NCBI RefSeq assembly: GCF_039652555.1
Contig: NZ_JBDJAF010000001.1
Span: 248,001-312,000, forward strand
Source of the DNA: Parafrigoribacterium mesophilum
Lineage (GTDB): Bacteria; Actinomycetota; Actinomycetes; Actinomycetales; Microbacteriaceae
Length of the DNA: 64,000 nucleotides
Direction of reading: 5' to 3'
Below the pieces are notes generated by a model. The model saw only the letters and a program-made list of their open reading frames with translations, made no database searches and was not told where the DNA came from. The translations under genes were made by a program, and so were the position numbers. Below are positions 48,377-57,335 of the stretch, piece after piece (within the stretch, counting starts at the first letter, position 1; every line of letters begins with the position of its first letter).

Positions 48377-50878
48377 TCAACTTTCCACCACAACCTCGCC
48401 CGGAGACTTGTCCGGTCGCCAGCCGCGCCAGGACGGCTGCCGCAGTCTCCTGGTCGGTGTCCACTCGGCGAACTCGACCTCTCCGACCAGACTCGGGGTG
48501 ACCCAACGCGCATCAGCGGCCTCCGCCCGAGGCACCTCAAGGAAAGGGGTGGTTTTGCGGGTCAGCCTCTCGAATCGTACTTCCATGTCGGCCAGTTGCT
48601 TCTCCCCGAACCCGGTGCCGACGCGTCCGATGTAGCGTAGGCCGCCCTCCGCCGGCACCCCGACCAGCAGCGATCCGATCGTATGCGCCCGGTTGCCTTT
48701 GCCCGGCCGCCAGCCGCCGATGACCACTTCCTGGGTGAGATGGTGCTTGATTTTGATCCAGGCCCGCGATCGTCGTCCGGCGCTGTAGCTACTGCCGCGC
48801 TGTTTCGCCAGAACACCCTCCAGTTGCAGTTCGCGACTGCTCTCCATCGCGTGCTGAACATCACCGTCAAACGCCGGCGGCACATGGATGGGCCCTCCTT
48901 GCGGCACCGAGACCAGTTCCTCCAGAGCGTGTCGACGGTCGTCGTATCCGTCCCGCATCAGGGAGCGCCCGTCCACCTCGAGCACGTCGAAGAGCATGAG
49001 CTGCACCGGCGTCTTGGCAATCGCCGCGTCGACATCCGCCTTCTTGGTCAGCTTCATCCGCGTCTGCAGCAGGCCGAAGTCCGGTCGGCCGGCCTTGTTC
49101 ACCGCCACGATTTCACCGTCGAGTACCGCAGAGCGGGAACCGACGGCCTCTCGCAGCGGATCGAGAAGATCGGGATAGGTGCGGGAGATGTCGTTGCCGT
49201 TGCGGGAGAACAGCAGAACACCGCCGGACGCCTCCAGGTATGCGATCGCCCGGATGCCGTCCCACTTCATTTCGAAGGCCCAGTCGTCGTCCGCAGCGTC
49301 GCCGACGACATCCGCAGTGCTCCCCAGCGTCGCGAGCATCGGTGTGATCGGCGTGCGCGGGCCGGATGCCGCCGTGGCGTGGTGCTCGATCGTGCCGGCA
49401 TCCTTTGGTCGAGCGCTCGAACGGGCACTGCGCGGTTTCGGGCCGGAAGTCTGGTCTTTCATCAGGTGGATCAGCCAGTTCTGCGCCGTCTTACCCTCAC
49501 CGCCGGTGTGGATGAGCGCGACCCTGGTGGGCTTGCCGAGGCCGCCGCCCGGTTCCCCATGGAGGGTGACGATCACCTCCTCGTCCTCGCGCCACTTCTC
49601 CAATTCGTACCGGCCGGAGTCCCAGATCGTCACCTCTCCCCCGCCGTATTCCCCTTCGGGAATGGTTCCCTCGAATGCGCCGTACTCAAGCGGATGGTCC
49701 TCCGTCTGCACGGCGAGGTGGTTGGATTTCACGTCGGTGGGCACTCCCTTGGGCAACGCCCACGAGACCAGGACGCCGTCGCGCTCCAAACGGAAGTCCC
49801 AGTGCAGTCGGCGTGCATGGTGCTCCTGGATGACGAAGGACTGGCCGCCACCGGCGGCGATGCCCTCCGGCACCGGTTCCGGAGTCTTGGCGGCATCGCG
49901 CATGCTGCGGTAGCGAGCCAGCCGGTCGGCCCCGGAGGGTGACAGGGTGAAGTTCGCCATGTGCTCGGGGGTGGGCTCCAGCGCAGCAAGGTGCCCCGCG
50001 GTGAGGCCCGCCAGTGGATCCGTCCGTCGCTTCATCCGCCGCATCACCTGTTGGTAATCCAGGTGGGCGAGGCTCTTGTCGGCCAGCTCCTTCCAGGTGC
50101 GTGGCACCGCGACGGTCGGATGCGCCCTGCCGCGCAGCGAGTACGGAGTGATCGTGGTTTTCGCGGCGTTGTTCTGACTCCAGTCGACGAGCACCTTGCC
50201 CACCCGCAGTGACTTCTTCATGTCGCTGACAATGAGCTCGGGGTGGTCAGCCTCCAGAGCTCTGGCCAGTTCGTGGGCCACCTCGGAAACCTGATCGGAG
50301 GTTTGCTTGCCATCGAGGGCGGCGTAGAGGTGGATGCCTTTGCTGCCGCTGGTGACCGGCATCGGGTCCAGTCCCATGTCGGTGAGGATGGCGCGGGCGT
50401 ACCGCGCCACCTCCGCACACTCGGCCAGTCCGGTGCCCTCCCCGGGGTCGAGGTCGAGCACCAGCCGATCCGGGTTCAGCTGGCTTCCGGTGCGCCCGAA
50501 CCGCCACTGCGGTACATGGATCTCCAGGGAAGCGATTTGCGCCAGCCAGGTGAGCGTGGCGAGGTTGTTGACCAGCGGGTACGCGTTGGCGTGGTTGGAG
50601 TGCTCAATCGTGGCCCGCTTCACCCAGGCTGGTGCGGAATCTTCCAGGTTCTTCTGAAAGAACACGGTGCCGGGCTTCTTCGCCGTGCCGACCCCGTTCA
50701 CCCAGCGTTTGCGGGTCGCCGGACGGTCGGCGGAGTGAGGCAGCAGAAACGGGGCGATGGCGGCGTAATAGGCCAACACATCCGCCTTCGTCGTGCCGGT
50801 CTCCGGATAGAGCACCTTGTCGAGATTGGTGAGGGCGATGCGGTGTCCCTCGACGGTGACAATCTGTTTCTGCGCCAT
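48377..50878 (-). CDS. ligD: Multifunctional NHEJ ligase LigD (Pol-PE-Lig)
   Basis: The 833-residue enzyme repairs double-strand breaks with Ku. Domain order is the mycobacterial one: an N-terminal primase-polymerase (~1-300; VLDLDPGEGT holds metal-binding acidic residues), a phosphoesterase (~350-500; FVIQEHHARRLHWDFRLERD) and an ATP-dependent ligase (~535-833; catalytic Lys in FEMKWDGIRAI). The ATG at 50878 gives the conserved start (MAQKQIVTVEGHRIALTNLD). It is divergent from ku by 68 bases. Confidence 0.95.
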   Translation of the reverse strand: MAQKQIVTVEGHRIALTNLDKVLYPETGTTKADVLAYYAAIAPFLLPHSADRPATRKRWVNGVGTAKKPGTVFFQKNLEDSAPAWVKRATIEHSNHANAYPLVNNLATLTWLAQIASLEIHVPQWRFGRTGSQLNPDRLVLDLDPGEGTGLAECAEVARYARAILTDMGLDPMPVTSGSKGIHLYAALDGKQTSDQVSEVAHELARALEADHPELIVSDMKKSLRVGKVLVDWSQNNAAKTTITPYSLRGRAHPTVAVPRTWKELADKSLAHLDYQQVMRRMKRRTDPLAGLTAGHLAALEPTPEHMANFTLSPSGADRLARYRSMRDAAKTPEPVPEGIAAGGGQSFVIQEHHARRLHWDFRLERDGVLVSWALPKGVPTDVKSNHLAVQTEDHPLEYGAFEGTIPEGEYGGGEVTIWDSGRYELEKWREDEEVIVTLHGEPGGGLGKPTRVALIHTGGEGKTAQNWLIHLMKDQTSGPKPRSARSSARPKDAGTIEHHATAASGPRTPITPMLATLGSTADVVGDAADDDWAFEMKWDGIRAIAYLEASGGVLLFSRNGNDISRTYPDLLDPLREAVGSRSAVLDGEIVAVNKAGRPDFGLLQTRMKLTKKADVDAAIAKTPVQLMLFDVLEVDGRSLMRDGYDDRRHALEELVSVPQGGPIHVPPAFDGDVQHAMESSRELQLEGVLAKQRGSSYSAGRRSRAWIKIKHHLTQEVVIGGWRPGKGNRAHTIGSLLVGVPAEGGLRYIGRVGTGFGEKQLADMEVRFERLTRKTTPFLEVPRAEAADARWVTPSLVGEVEFAEWTPTRRLRQPSWRGWRPDKSPGEVVVES

Positions 50879-50946
50879 GCGCCCAGCATGCCCGGCTGCG
50901 CCGAAACCGGGTACCCGCGGCGGCCCAACGGGGGTGTACTGGGCGC

Positions 50947-51981
50947 ATGAGAGCAATGTGGAAAGGGTCCATCGCATTCGGGCTCGTCAACGTGCCCGTC
51001 AAGCTGTATAGCGCCACCGAGAGCCACGACGTGCAACTGCACCAAGTGCACGATGAAGACGGTGGACGCATCCGGTACCAGCGCCGCTGCGAGGTGTGCG
51101 GCAAGATCATCGACTACGAGCACATCGACAAGGCGTACGACTCCGGCGACCGCACCGTGATCCTCACCGACGAGGACTTCGCCGCATTACCGGAGGGACG
51201 CAGCCGGGAGATCGAGGTGGTCGAGTTCGTGCCGAGCGAGCAGCTGGACCCGATCATGTTCGACCGGAGCTACTTTCTGGAGCCGGATTCGAAGTCGCCG
51301 AAGGCCTACACACTGCTGCGGCGCACCCTGGAAGAGACCGATCGGATCGCCATCGTGCATTTCGCGCTGCGGGACAAGACCAGACTGGGCGCATTGCGAG
51401 TTCGCGACGACGTGCTGATGCTGCAATCCCTGCTCTGGGACGACGAGGTGCGGGAGGCGAAGTTTCCGTCGCTGGACGAGAAGGTGAAGATCTCAGACAA
51501 GGAACTGGAGATGTCTTCCGCCTTGGTGGATTCCTTCGCGTCGGACTTCACCCCTGACGACTACAGCGACGCCTACCAGGAGCAACTGCGTGCCCTGATC
51601 GACGCGAAATTGGAGCACGGCGAGTCGGTCGACACCGAGGCCACCTTCGGTGAAACCGCACAGGAACCGGCAGGCGGCGAGGTGATCGACCTGATGGAGG
51701 CGTTGCGCCGCAGCGTCGAGAAGAACCGTCCGACCAAGGCGGGGGCGACGAAGCCGGATGCCCGGAAGTCGGCCCCTAAAGGCGCCGGCACGGCCAAAGC
51801 CGGCAGCGCTAAATCGAGCTCACGAAAATCCGCCACCGCAACATCTGCGAAGAGCGTTCCCGAGGAATCCGGTGCCGCGAAACCCCGCACCACGAAAACC
51901 GGCGGAAGGAAGCGCGCCGCATCGGACGAGCCAGAGGAAGAAAACGCCACCAAGCGGACCCGCACCCGCAAGGGCGCATAG
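50947..51981 (+). CDS. ku: Ku protein
   Basis: The 344-residue DNA-end-binding protein has the Ku bridge-region blocks RAMWKGSIAFGLVNVPVKLY, RRCEVCGKIIDYEHIDKAYD and VEFVPSEQLDPIMFDRSYFL, to about residue 250. The C-terminal ~90 residues are a basic Lys/Ser/Ala tail (ending KRTRTRKGA), longer than the minimal Ku, which in mycobacteria helps bind DNA and LigD. It shares the divergent promoter with ligD. Confidence 0.95.
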   Translation: MRAMWKGSIAFGLVNVPVKLYSATESHDVQLHQVHDEDGGRIRYQRRCEVCGKIIDYEHIDKAYDSGDRTVILTDEDFAALPEGRSREIEVVEFVPSEQLDPIMFDRSYFLEPDSKSPKAYTLLRRTLEETDRIAIVHFALRDKTRLGALRVRDDVLMLQSLLWDDEVREAKFPSLDEKVKISDKELEMSSALVDSFASDFTPDDYSDAYQEQLRALIDAKLEHGESVDTEATFGETAQEPAGGEVIDLMEALRRSVEKNRPTKAGATKPDARKSAPKGAGTAKAGSAKSSSRKSATATSAKSVPEESGAAKPRTTKTGGRKRAASDEPEEENATKRTRTRKGA

Positions 51982-51996
51982 CCCAGGGAAGGACGC

Positions 51997-52956
51997 CTAT
52001 CCGAGGATCAGGGCCCGCAGCGCGGGTTCCGCGGCACCGGCCAGGCTGATCGTTTCCCCGGCGGTGTACCGGTCGATCAGTCTGGGGTCGATGTAGCTCT
52101 TCCGCGCGATCGTCGGTGTGTTCCCGAGTACCGTCGCCGCCTGGGCGGATGCCGCGGCGATCGCCCGCGACTGCGCCCTGGCACTGGTCTGAACGCCCGA
52201 CTCGGCCAGGCTCACCGCCGCAGCCACAGTGCCGTGCAGCGTGCGGAAGTCTTTCGCAGTGAAGTCCCCGCCGGTGCGCTCCCGCACGTAGCTGTTGATT
52301 TCTGTTGCAGAGAGCGCATGATCGGCGTCCCAGCTCAGAAGCAGCGCGTCGTCCGGGCGCCGGAGGCATTCGCGCACAAACCCGGCCAGATCCGGGTCGA
52401 CGATCTCACTTTCCCAGATCTGACCGCTCTTGGCCGGAAAGCACAGCGCCACGGTGTCTCGAGACACCGACACATGCGAACAGAGCAATGTCGACAGTCC
52501 GTGGCTGCCGTTCGCATCCGTATAGCGCTCGCTGCCGATGCGCAGTGACCCGGTGTCGAGCATCCGGAAGGCGGCGGCGAGCGCCCGGATGCGCGGGTCG
52601 CTGGCGTCCCGGAGCGCGCGGGTAACCTGTGCGCGTGCCGTGGGCAGCGAAATCGCCAGCTCGAGCGCCCTGTCGAACTTCACCCGGTCGCGGGCCTCGC
52701 GCCACAGCGGGTGATAAAGATACTGTCGCCGGCCGGCGGCGTCCAACCCGGTCGCCTGAATGTGGCCACTCGGGTACCGGCAGATCCAGACATCGCTCCA
52801 CGCCGGAGGAATGGCCAAGCTGGTAAAGCGGGCACGCAATTGCGCGTCCCGCACGGTGTTGCCTGCGGGGTCCAGGTACCTGAACCCGCGTCCCGAGGCG
52901 CGTCGTCGGTAGCCCTGACCCGATGGATTGCTTCGCCGCAGTCGGCCCATCGTCAC
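51997..52956 (-). CDS. Type IB DNA topoisomerase
   Basis: The 319-residue enzyme relaxes DNA by forming a phosphotyrosine link. The catalytic Tyr is in ARKSYIDPRLIDRYTAG; the active-site His block is KDFRTLHGTVAAAVSLA and the Arg block RDAQLRARFTSLAIPPAWSD. Most relatives read RTWHGT, so the Leu in RTLHGT is a substitution. It is convergent with ku by 15 bases, in a DNA-repair block with ligD. Confidence 0.88.
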   Translation of the reverse strand: MTMGRLRRSNPSGQGYRRRASGRGFRYLDPAGNTVRDAQLRARFTSLAIPPAWSDVWICRYPSGHIQATGLDAAGRRQYLYHPLWREARDRVKFDRALELAISLPTARAQVTRALRDASDPRIRALAAAFRMLDTGSLRIGSERYTDANGSHGLSTLLCSHVSVSRDTVALCFPAKSGQIWESEIVDPDLAGFVRECLRRPDDALLLSWDADHALSATEINSYVRERTGGDFTAKDFRTLHGTVAAAVSLAESGVQTSARAQSRAIAAASAQAATVLGNTPTIARKSYIDPRLIDRYTAGETISLAGAAEPALRALILG

Positions 52957-53100
52957 CCCCTCCCGAACGGCTGGCGCATCCGCTCATGATGCGTTGACGT
53001 TAGTACACCGCTTCCCCGGGTGCAGCAACCGGGTTGTCAGCACCCGGAGGCGGTGCTTGCGTGGCGATACACCCGCCGAATGAGAGAAAGCTGCTGCACC

Positions 53101-53997
53101 GTGACGAGCGACCAACTGACCTTTCAGGATCCAGCGAAACGATACCCGGCGATCTCGCCACCGGAACAGCACCAGAGCGAACCTGGCCTGGACCGGGATC
53201 TGGAACCGCAGTCCGATCGCGGCGAGGAGACCTACCGAGGCACCGGCCGGCTGCAGGGCCGCAAAGCACTGATCACGGGGGCAGATTCCGGGATCGGGGC
53301 GGCGGTGGCGATCGCGTTCGCCCGCGAGGGCGCCGACGTCGCGTTCGCCTATCTTCCGTCGGAAGACCCGGATGCCGACGAGGTCGTGTCGCTGATCGAA
53401 GCCGCCGGACGCAAGGCCGTTCCGTTGCCGCGGGACGTGAGCACCGCCGACAACTGTCGCTCCCTCGTCGCCGACGCGGTAAGCGCGCTCGGTGGACTAG
53501 ACATCCTGGTGAACAACGCAGGCAAGCAGGTGTTCTGCGAGCAACTGGAGGACCTCAGCGACGAGCAGTTCGATGAGACCTTTAAGGTGAACGTGTACGC
53601 GATGTTCTGGATCACCAAGGCCGCCCTCCCCCATCTGCCGCCTGGCTCCTCGATCGTCAACACGTCCTCAGTCGAGGCGTACAAGCCCGCGCCGATCCTG
53701 CTTGACTACGCCACCACCAAAGCGGCGATCAACACGTTCTCGAAGGGACTGGCGCAGCAGCTGGCGCCTCGCGGCATCCGCGTGAACACGGTCGCGCCCG
53801 GGCCGATATGGACGCCATTGCAGGTGTCGGAGGGACAGCCGAAGGACAAGCTGCCGAAATTCGGCAGTTCTTCGCCGATCGGACGCGCCGGACAGCCCAC
53901 GGAAGTGGCGCCCGCATACGTGTTCCTGGCCTCCGCGGAATCCAGCTATGTCACCGGCGAAACGCTCAACGTGAACGGCGGCATGCCGACGCCCTGA
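53101..53997 (+). CDS. SDR-family oxidoreductase (YghA-like)
   Basis: The ~298-residue enzyme has the cofactor loop ALITGADSGIGAAVAIAFAR, the NNAG motif, and the catalytic Ser and Tyr-x-x-x-Lys in IVNTSSVEAYKPAP and LLDYATTKAAINTF. An N-terminal extension of ~55 residues (KRYPAISPPEQHQSEPGLDR, then ETYRGTGRLQGRKAL) is typical of the YghA group of aldehyde reductases linked to stress. The GTG at 53101 was chosen; the ATG at 53080 is an alternative. Confidence 0.88.
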   Translation: MTSDQLTFQDPAKRYPAISPPEQHQSEPGLDRDLEPQSDRGEETYRGTGRLQGRKALITGADSGIGAAVAIAFAREGADVAFAYLPSEDPDADEVVSLIEAAGRKAVPLPRDVSTADNCRSLVADAVSALGGLDILVNNAGKQVFCEQLEDLSDEQFDETFKVNVYAMFWITKAALPHLPPGSSIVNTSSVEAYKPAPILLDYATTKAAINTFSKGLAQQLAPRGIRVNTVAPGPIWTPLQVSEGQPKDKLPKFGSSSPIGRAGQPTEVAPAYVFLASAESSYVTGETLNVNGGMPTP

Positions 53998-54011
53998 CTG
54001 AGGAGGAGCCG

Positions 54012-54497
54012 ATGGTGCGCAGCGACGAATACGGGGTTTCCGAAGGCAGGAACGAGACCGCAGACGAACGGTACGACCGCAACTGGGTGGAGATCCTTCA
54101 AGAGCTTCGCGTCACGCAGACCGGAACCCAGATCATCAGCGGCTTTCTGCTGACACTGGCGTTCCAGCAGCGGTTCAGCGACCTCGATACCTTTCAGGTC
54201 GCCGTGTATGTCGTGCTGGTACTGCTCGCCGCCGTGAGCACGTGCCTCGGCTTGACTCCCGTGAGCCTGCATCGCACGCTGTTCCGTCGGCATGAGAAGA
54301 GAAGGATCGTCGTCATCGGAAACCGTCTGCTCAAGGCGACGCTCGTGGCCGTGTCGGTGCTCACCGCCGGGGTGGTCCTCTTCATCCTCGACGTCGTCGT
54401 CGGTCGCATCGCCGGAGTCATCGCTGGCGTGACGACACTGGTGTTTCTCGGCATCATGTTGCTTCTGATGCCGCGACTGGCGGGGGCGTCGCGATGA
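54012..54497 (+). CDS. DUF6328 family membrane protein
   Basis: The 161-residue protein has a polar N-terminus (DERYDRNWVEILQELRVTQT) and four hydrophobic segments (IISGFLLTLAFQQRF; FQVAVYVVLVLLAAVSTCLG; ATLVAVSVLTAGVVLFILDV; IAGVIAGVTTLVFLGIMLLL). It matches DUF6328, of unknown function. The ATG at 54012 has a GAGGAG site. Its stop overlaps the start of the collapsed Nramp remnant (ATGA), suggesting an original two-gene operon. Confidence 0.75.
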   Translation: MVRSDEYGVSEGRNETADERYDRNWVEILQELRVTQTGTQIISGFLLTLAFQQRFSDLDTFQVAVYVVLVLLAAVSTCLGLTPVSLHRTLFRRHEKRRIVVIGNRLLKATLVAVSVLTAGVVLFILDVVVGRIAGVIAGVTTLVFLGIMLLLMPRLAGASR

Positions 54498-54650
54498 CCA
54501 GGCACCACCCGATCGCACGGTTCTTCAGGGTGCTCGGCCCGGCAACTCATGGACGCGTGGCGCAATGGCAAACTAGCGGCGACGCTGGGCTGGACGACCG
54601 CCGTGGTGATGGCCGGGGCTGGGCTGGTCGGACTATGGCACCTGAGCTGA
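54494..54650 (+). pseudogene. Remnant of an Nramp-family metal transporter, internal deletion
   Basis: The first ~18 codons (HPIARFFRVLGPA) resemble the N-terminus of Nramp proteins (F.R.LGPG). After ACTC the protein switches frame to LMDAWRNGKLAATLGWTTAV and AGAGLVGLWHLS, which resembles the C-terminal end of the same family. The ~350 residues between them, including all known metal-binding helices, are absent, and the two parts are out of frame. The junction lies near 54540-54555. The gene was originally coupled to the DUF6328 gene. Confidence 0.6.
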
Positions 54651-54667
54651 TCGCCCAGGTGCCATAG
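54633..54667. terminator. Stem-loop at the Nramp remnant end
   Basis: CTATGGCACCT (54633-54643) pairs perfectly with AGGTGCCATAG (54657-54667). It lies between the Nramp remnant stop and the convergent CsbD gene. It lacks a U-tract. It may end transcription on both strands. Confidence 0.5.
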
Positions 54668-54675
54668 GAAAGACG

Positions 54676-54852
54676 CTAGTCCTTCGTGAACGCGTCCTTG
54701 ACGTTTTCGCCGGCCTGCTTCAAGTTGGCCTTGGTCTGGTCCATGCGGCCCTCGGCCTCCATGCTCTCGTCGTCGGTCGCGTCTCCGAACGCTTCCTTCG
54801 CCTTACCCTTGGCCTTTTCCGCGGCGTTCTCAAACTTGTCTGAAGCACCCAT
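54676..54852 (-). CDS. CsbD-family stress protein (58 aa)
   Basis: The 58-residue, highly charged protein has the CsbD pattern: DKFENAAEKAKGKAKEAFGD and EAEGRMDQTKANLKQAGENV. CsbD proteins are induced by general stress in other bacteria and have no known activity. The start at 54852 is preceded by GGGAAGAAACC. It ends 9 bases from the shared hairpin with the Nramp remnant. Confidence 0.88.
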   Translation of the reverse strand: MGASDKFENAAEKAKGKAKEAFGDATDDESMEAEGRMDQTKANLKQAGENVKDAFTKD

Positions 54853-54980
54853 GATGGTTTCTTCCCCTTCGACTCAATCGTTGATGAGGCCACGCTAAGA
54901 GATGGCGGCCCCACCGGGGAGGGGGTTGACATCCCACCCGGCCGTGGCAGGCGGCCTCCCGGGAACGCTTTCCAGCAGGG

Positions 54981-55054
54981 TGGGGCGGACGGGACTTGAA
55001 CCCGTGACCGACGGATTATGAGTCCGCTGCTCTAACCAGCTGAGCTACCGCCCC
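54981..55054 (-). tRNA. tRNA with CAU anticodon (elongator Met or Ile2)
   Basis: The minus strand folds as a tRNA: acceptor GGGGCGG/CCGCCCC, D-arm TAGCTCAGCTGGTTAGAGC, anticodon loop CTCATAA and T-loop GGTTCAAGTCC. The anticodon is CAU. It is not an initiator tRNA, since the acceptor stem is fully paired at position 1. Elongator Met and lysidine-modified Ile2 cannot be separated by eye. The CCA end is not encoded. Confidence 0.93.
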
Positions 55055-55070
55055 GAACCGGCCACTGCCG

Positions 55071-56309
55071 CTATTTCGCCGCGTCATTGACCGAAACGTC
55101 GGTGACCGGGTCGGTCACCGGTTCCCCACGATACAGGCTCTCGAAGGTGTCGAGAGTGCGCTCGATGTCGTGTGCCTCGATGTATTTCAGGCTGTTCCGT
55201 TTCATTCGGGCGAGGTCGGAGTCGGACGCCGTGAGCACCTTGGTGAGCTTCGCCGCCAGGTCGTCCACATTGGCCGGCTCGAACAGGTACCCGTTCTTGC
55301 CGTTGTGCACCAGATGCGGCAAGGCCATGGCGTCGGCGGCGACCACGGGGAGCCCGGATGCCATCGCCTCCATCGTGGCGATGCTCTGCAATTCAGCGAT
55401 CGACGGGATCGCGAACACGGTCGCTCGGGTGAGCGCTGCACGCAACTCCTCATCGGTGACGTGTCCGGTGAAGGTGGTGCGCTGCGCGATGCCGAGGTCG
55501 TTGGCCAACTGCTGCAGCTGGTGAAGCAGATCTCCTCCGCCAACGATCTCCAACTGCACCTGCAGGGCCGGATCCAGCTTCGCGACGGCGCGCAGCAACA
55601 CGTCCAGATGCTTCTCCCCGGTCACCCGGCCCACGAACACCACCCGGTTCTCGGTGCTCTTCTCAAAGCTCGGGGTGTAATCACTCGCGGTGATCCCGCA
55701 GGACACGGCGTGCACACCGGTGAGGTCGGTCTCGGCCTCCAGGAAGTCGGCCGCCTTGCGACTGGGCGAGGTGACCGCGTCGCACAGTCGGTACGTCTTC
55801 GAGGCGTCGTTCCAGGCGATGTTGATCGCAGTCTTTCGCAGGAACTTGGGCAACAGGGTGTGCTCGATCAGGTTCTCGGGCATGAAGTGGTTGGTGGCTA
55901 CCACTCGGATGCCACGCTTGTGCGCCTGCCGTGCGAGCCCGCGACCGATGATGATGTGGGACTGGATGTGCACGACATCCGGTCGGAACTCGTCGAGGAT
56001 CTTCGCAGCGTTTGCCTGGCTGGTCCACGGCATGGCAAAACGCAGCCAATCGTGCGGATACCAGCGCAACGAGAACAGTCGGTAGACCAGGAACGACGCG
56101 CCGTCGTGCTCCTCGACAACGGCACCGTGCTTGCGGCTGGCCGCCGGCGCCTCGACCCTTACGTTGTGACCTCGGGCCACCAAACCGGCCGCGAGCCTGG
56201 AGGCAAAGTTCGCGGCTCCGTTGACATCCGGGGGGAACGTGTCGGCACCGATCAGGATGCGCAGGGGTTCCTTTCGCGTAGCGTCTGGTCCGTTCACAGC
56301 GTCAGGCAA
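55071..56309 (-). CDS. GT4-family glycosyltransferase (mannosyl/glucosyl type)
   Basis: The ~412-residue enzyme has a GT4 start (LRILIGADTFPPDVNGAANF), the donor-binding region (RVVFVGRVTGEKHLDVLLRA) and the AIPSIAELQSIATMEAMASG block with its Glu residues. Relatives add sugars to lipids or other envelope acceptors. The start is uncertain: TTG 56309 with AAAGGA nearby or GTG 56297. It lies 41 bases from the DMT gene upstream on the same strand. Confidence 0.85.
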   Translation of the reverse strand: MPDAVNGPDATRKEPLRILIGADTFPPDVNGAANFASRLAAGLVARGHNVRVEAPAASRKHGAVVEEHDGASFLVYRLFSLRWYPHDWLRFAMPWTSQANAAKILDEFRPDVVHIQSHIIIGRGLARQAHKRGIRVVATNHFMPENLIEHTLLPKFLRKTAINIAWNDASKTYRLCDAVTSPSRKAADFLEAETDLTGVHAVSCGITASDYTPSFEKSTENRVVFVGRVTGEKHLDVLLRAVAKLDPALQVQLEIVGGGDLLHQLQQLANDLGIAQRTTFTGHVTDEELRAALTRATVFAIPSIAELQSIATMEAMASGLPVVAADAMALPHLVHNGKNGYLFEPANVDDLAAKLTKVLTASDSDLARMKRNSLKYIEAHDIERTLDTFESLYRGEPVTDPVTDVSVNDAAK

Positions 56310-56350
56310 ATTCGTGTTCGATCCTTTGTCGTTCGTGGTCCGTAACCACC

Positions 56351-57295
56351 CTAGTGCTGAGATTGCGGATGATGCTTGGCCAACTGCAGTACTCCATAAA
56401 CGGCGATCACGCCCGCGACGGCGAAGGCGACAACCGCGAACCACGGCGCTTCCGCCGCTTCCTGCAAGACGACAACCCCGATGGTGACGGCCACCAGCGG
56501 GTCGATCACCGTCAGCCCGGCGATGACCAGATCCGGGGGTCCCGAGGAATACGCGCTCTGCACAAAATACCCGCCGAGCGCGGCAGCGGCAAGCAGCGCG
56601 ATCACGCACAGCACGGTGAGCCACTCGAGTTGACCGATGTGGAAGGTGGGGATGAACAGGGTCTTGATCCTGTCGATGACGACCTTGGCCAGCGTTGCGA
56701 CGAAACCGTAGAGCACGCCGGCGCCGATGATGTAGACGATCGCCTTGAACCGATTGCGGAGGTAGGCGAAGAACAGCGCGAAGGCGATGGTCACGACCGC
56801 CAGGATGATGAGGATGGCGATCAACTGCCCCTCGCTCACCGGGCTGGAGGTCGCGGTGAAAGCGGCGATGGTCACAAAGATGCCGATTCCGCCGACGCAC
56901 AGCACGATGGCTCGGATCGACGCGCGCTCCAGCCGCACCTTGGAGATTCGAGCGTTGACAATCGCCGTGATGACCAGGGCGATCGCCCCCAGCGGCTGTA
57001 CGACGATGATCGGTGCCAGGCCCAGGCTGGTCAGCTGGAAGACGACCGCGAGGCCGAGCATGAGGGTGCCGATCACCCAGGACGGGCGCCGCAGCAGCAA
57101 CAGCAGTTGGCGCCTGCTCAGCCCGGATCGGGCGGGTTCGACCGAGTGTGCTTCCATCTTGGTCACGCCGCGGTGTTGGAACTGTGCCCCGAGCGCCAGG
57201 AACACGGCACCCACCAGCGCGACGGGAATCCCGAGTCCCTGCTGCGGGGTGAGGGTGATGGCGTGTATCGCGAAGTCGTTCAGATCCAGCGGCAC
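56351..57295 (-). CDS. DMT-superfamily transporter
   Basis: The 314-residue protein has about nine hydrophobic helices in two EamA-like halves (VALVGAVFLALGAQFQHRGV; VIGTLMLGLAVVFQLTSLGL; IIVVQPLGAIALVITAIVNA; AYSSGPPDLVIAGLTVIDPL). The last part matches a Mg-transporter/EamA-like drug-metabolite family. The substrate is unknown. It is divergent from the peptide deformylase gene by 40 bases. Confidence 0.82.
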   Translation of the reverse strand: MPLDLNDFAIHAITLTPQQGLGIPVALVGAVFLALGAQFQHRGVTKMEAHSVEPARSGLSRRQLLLLLRRPSWVIGTLMLGLAVVFQLTSLGLAPIIVVQPLGAIALVITAIVNARISKVRLERASIRAIVLCVGGIGIFVTIAAFTATSSPVSEGQLIAILIILAVVTIAFALFFAYLRNRFKAIVYIIGAGVLYGFVATLAKVVIDRIKTLFIPTFHIGQLEWLTVLCVIALLAAAALGGYFVQSAYSSGPPDLVIAGLTVIDPLVAVTIGVVVLQEAAEAPWFAVVAFAVAGVIAVYGVLQLAKHHPQSQH

Positions 57296-57335
57296 CCCAC
57301 GACCCTACCCGGTGAGCCCACGATATTCTTGCCGA

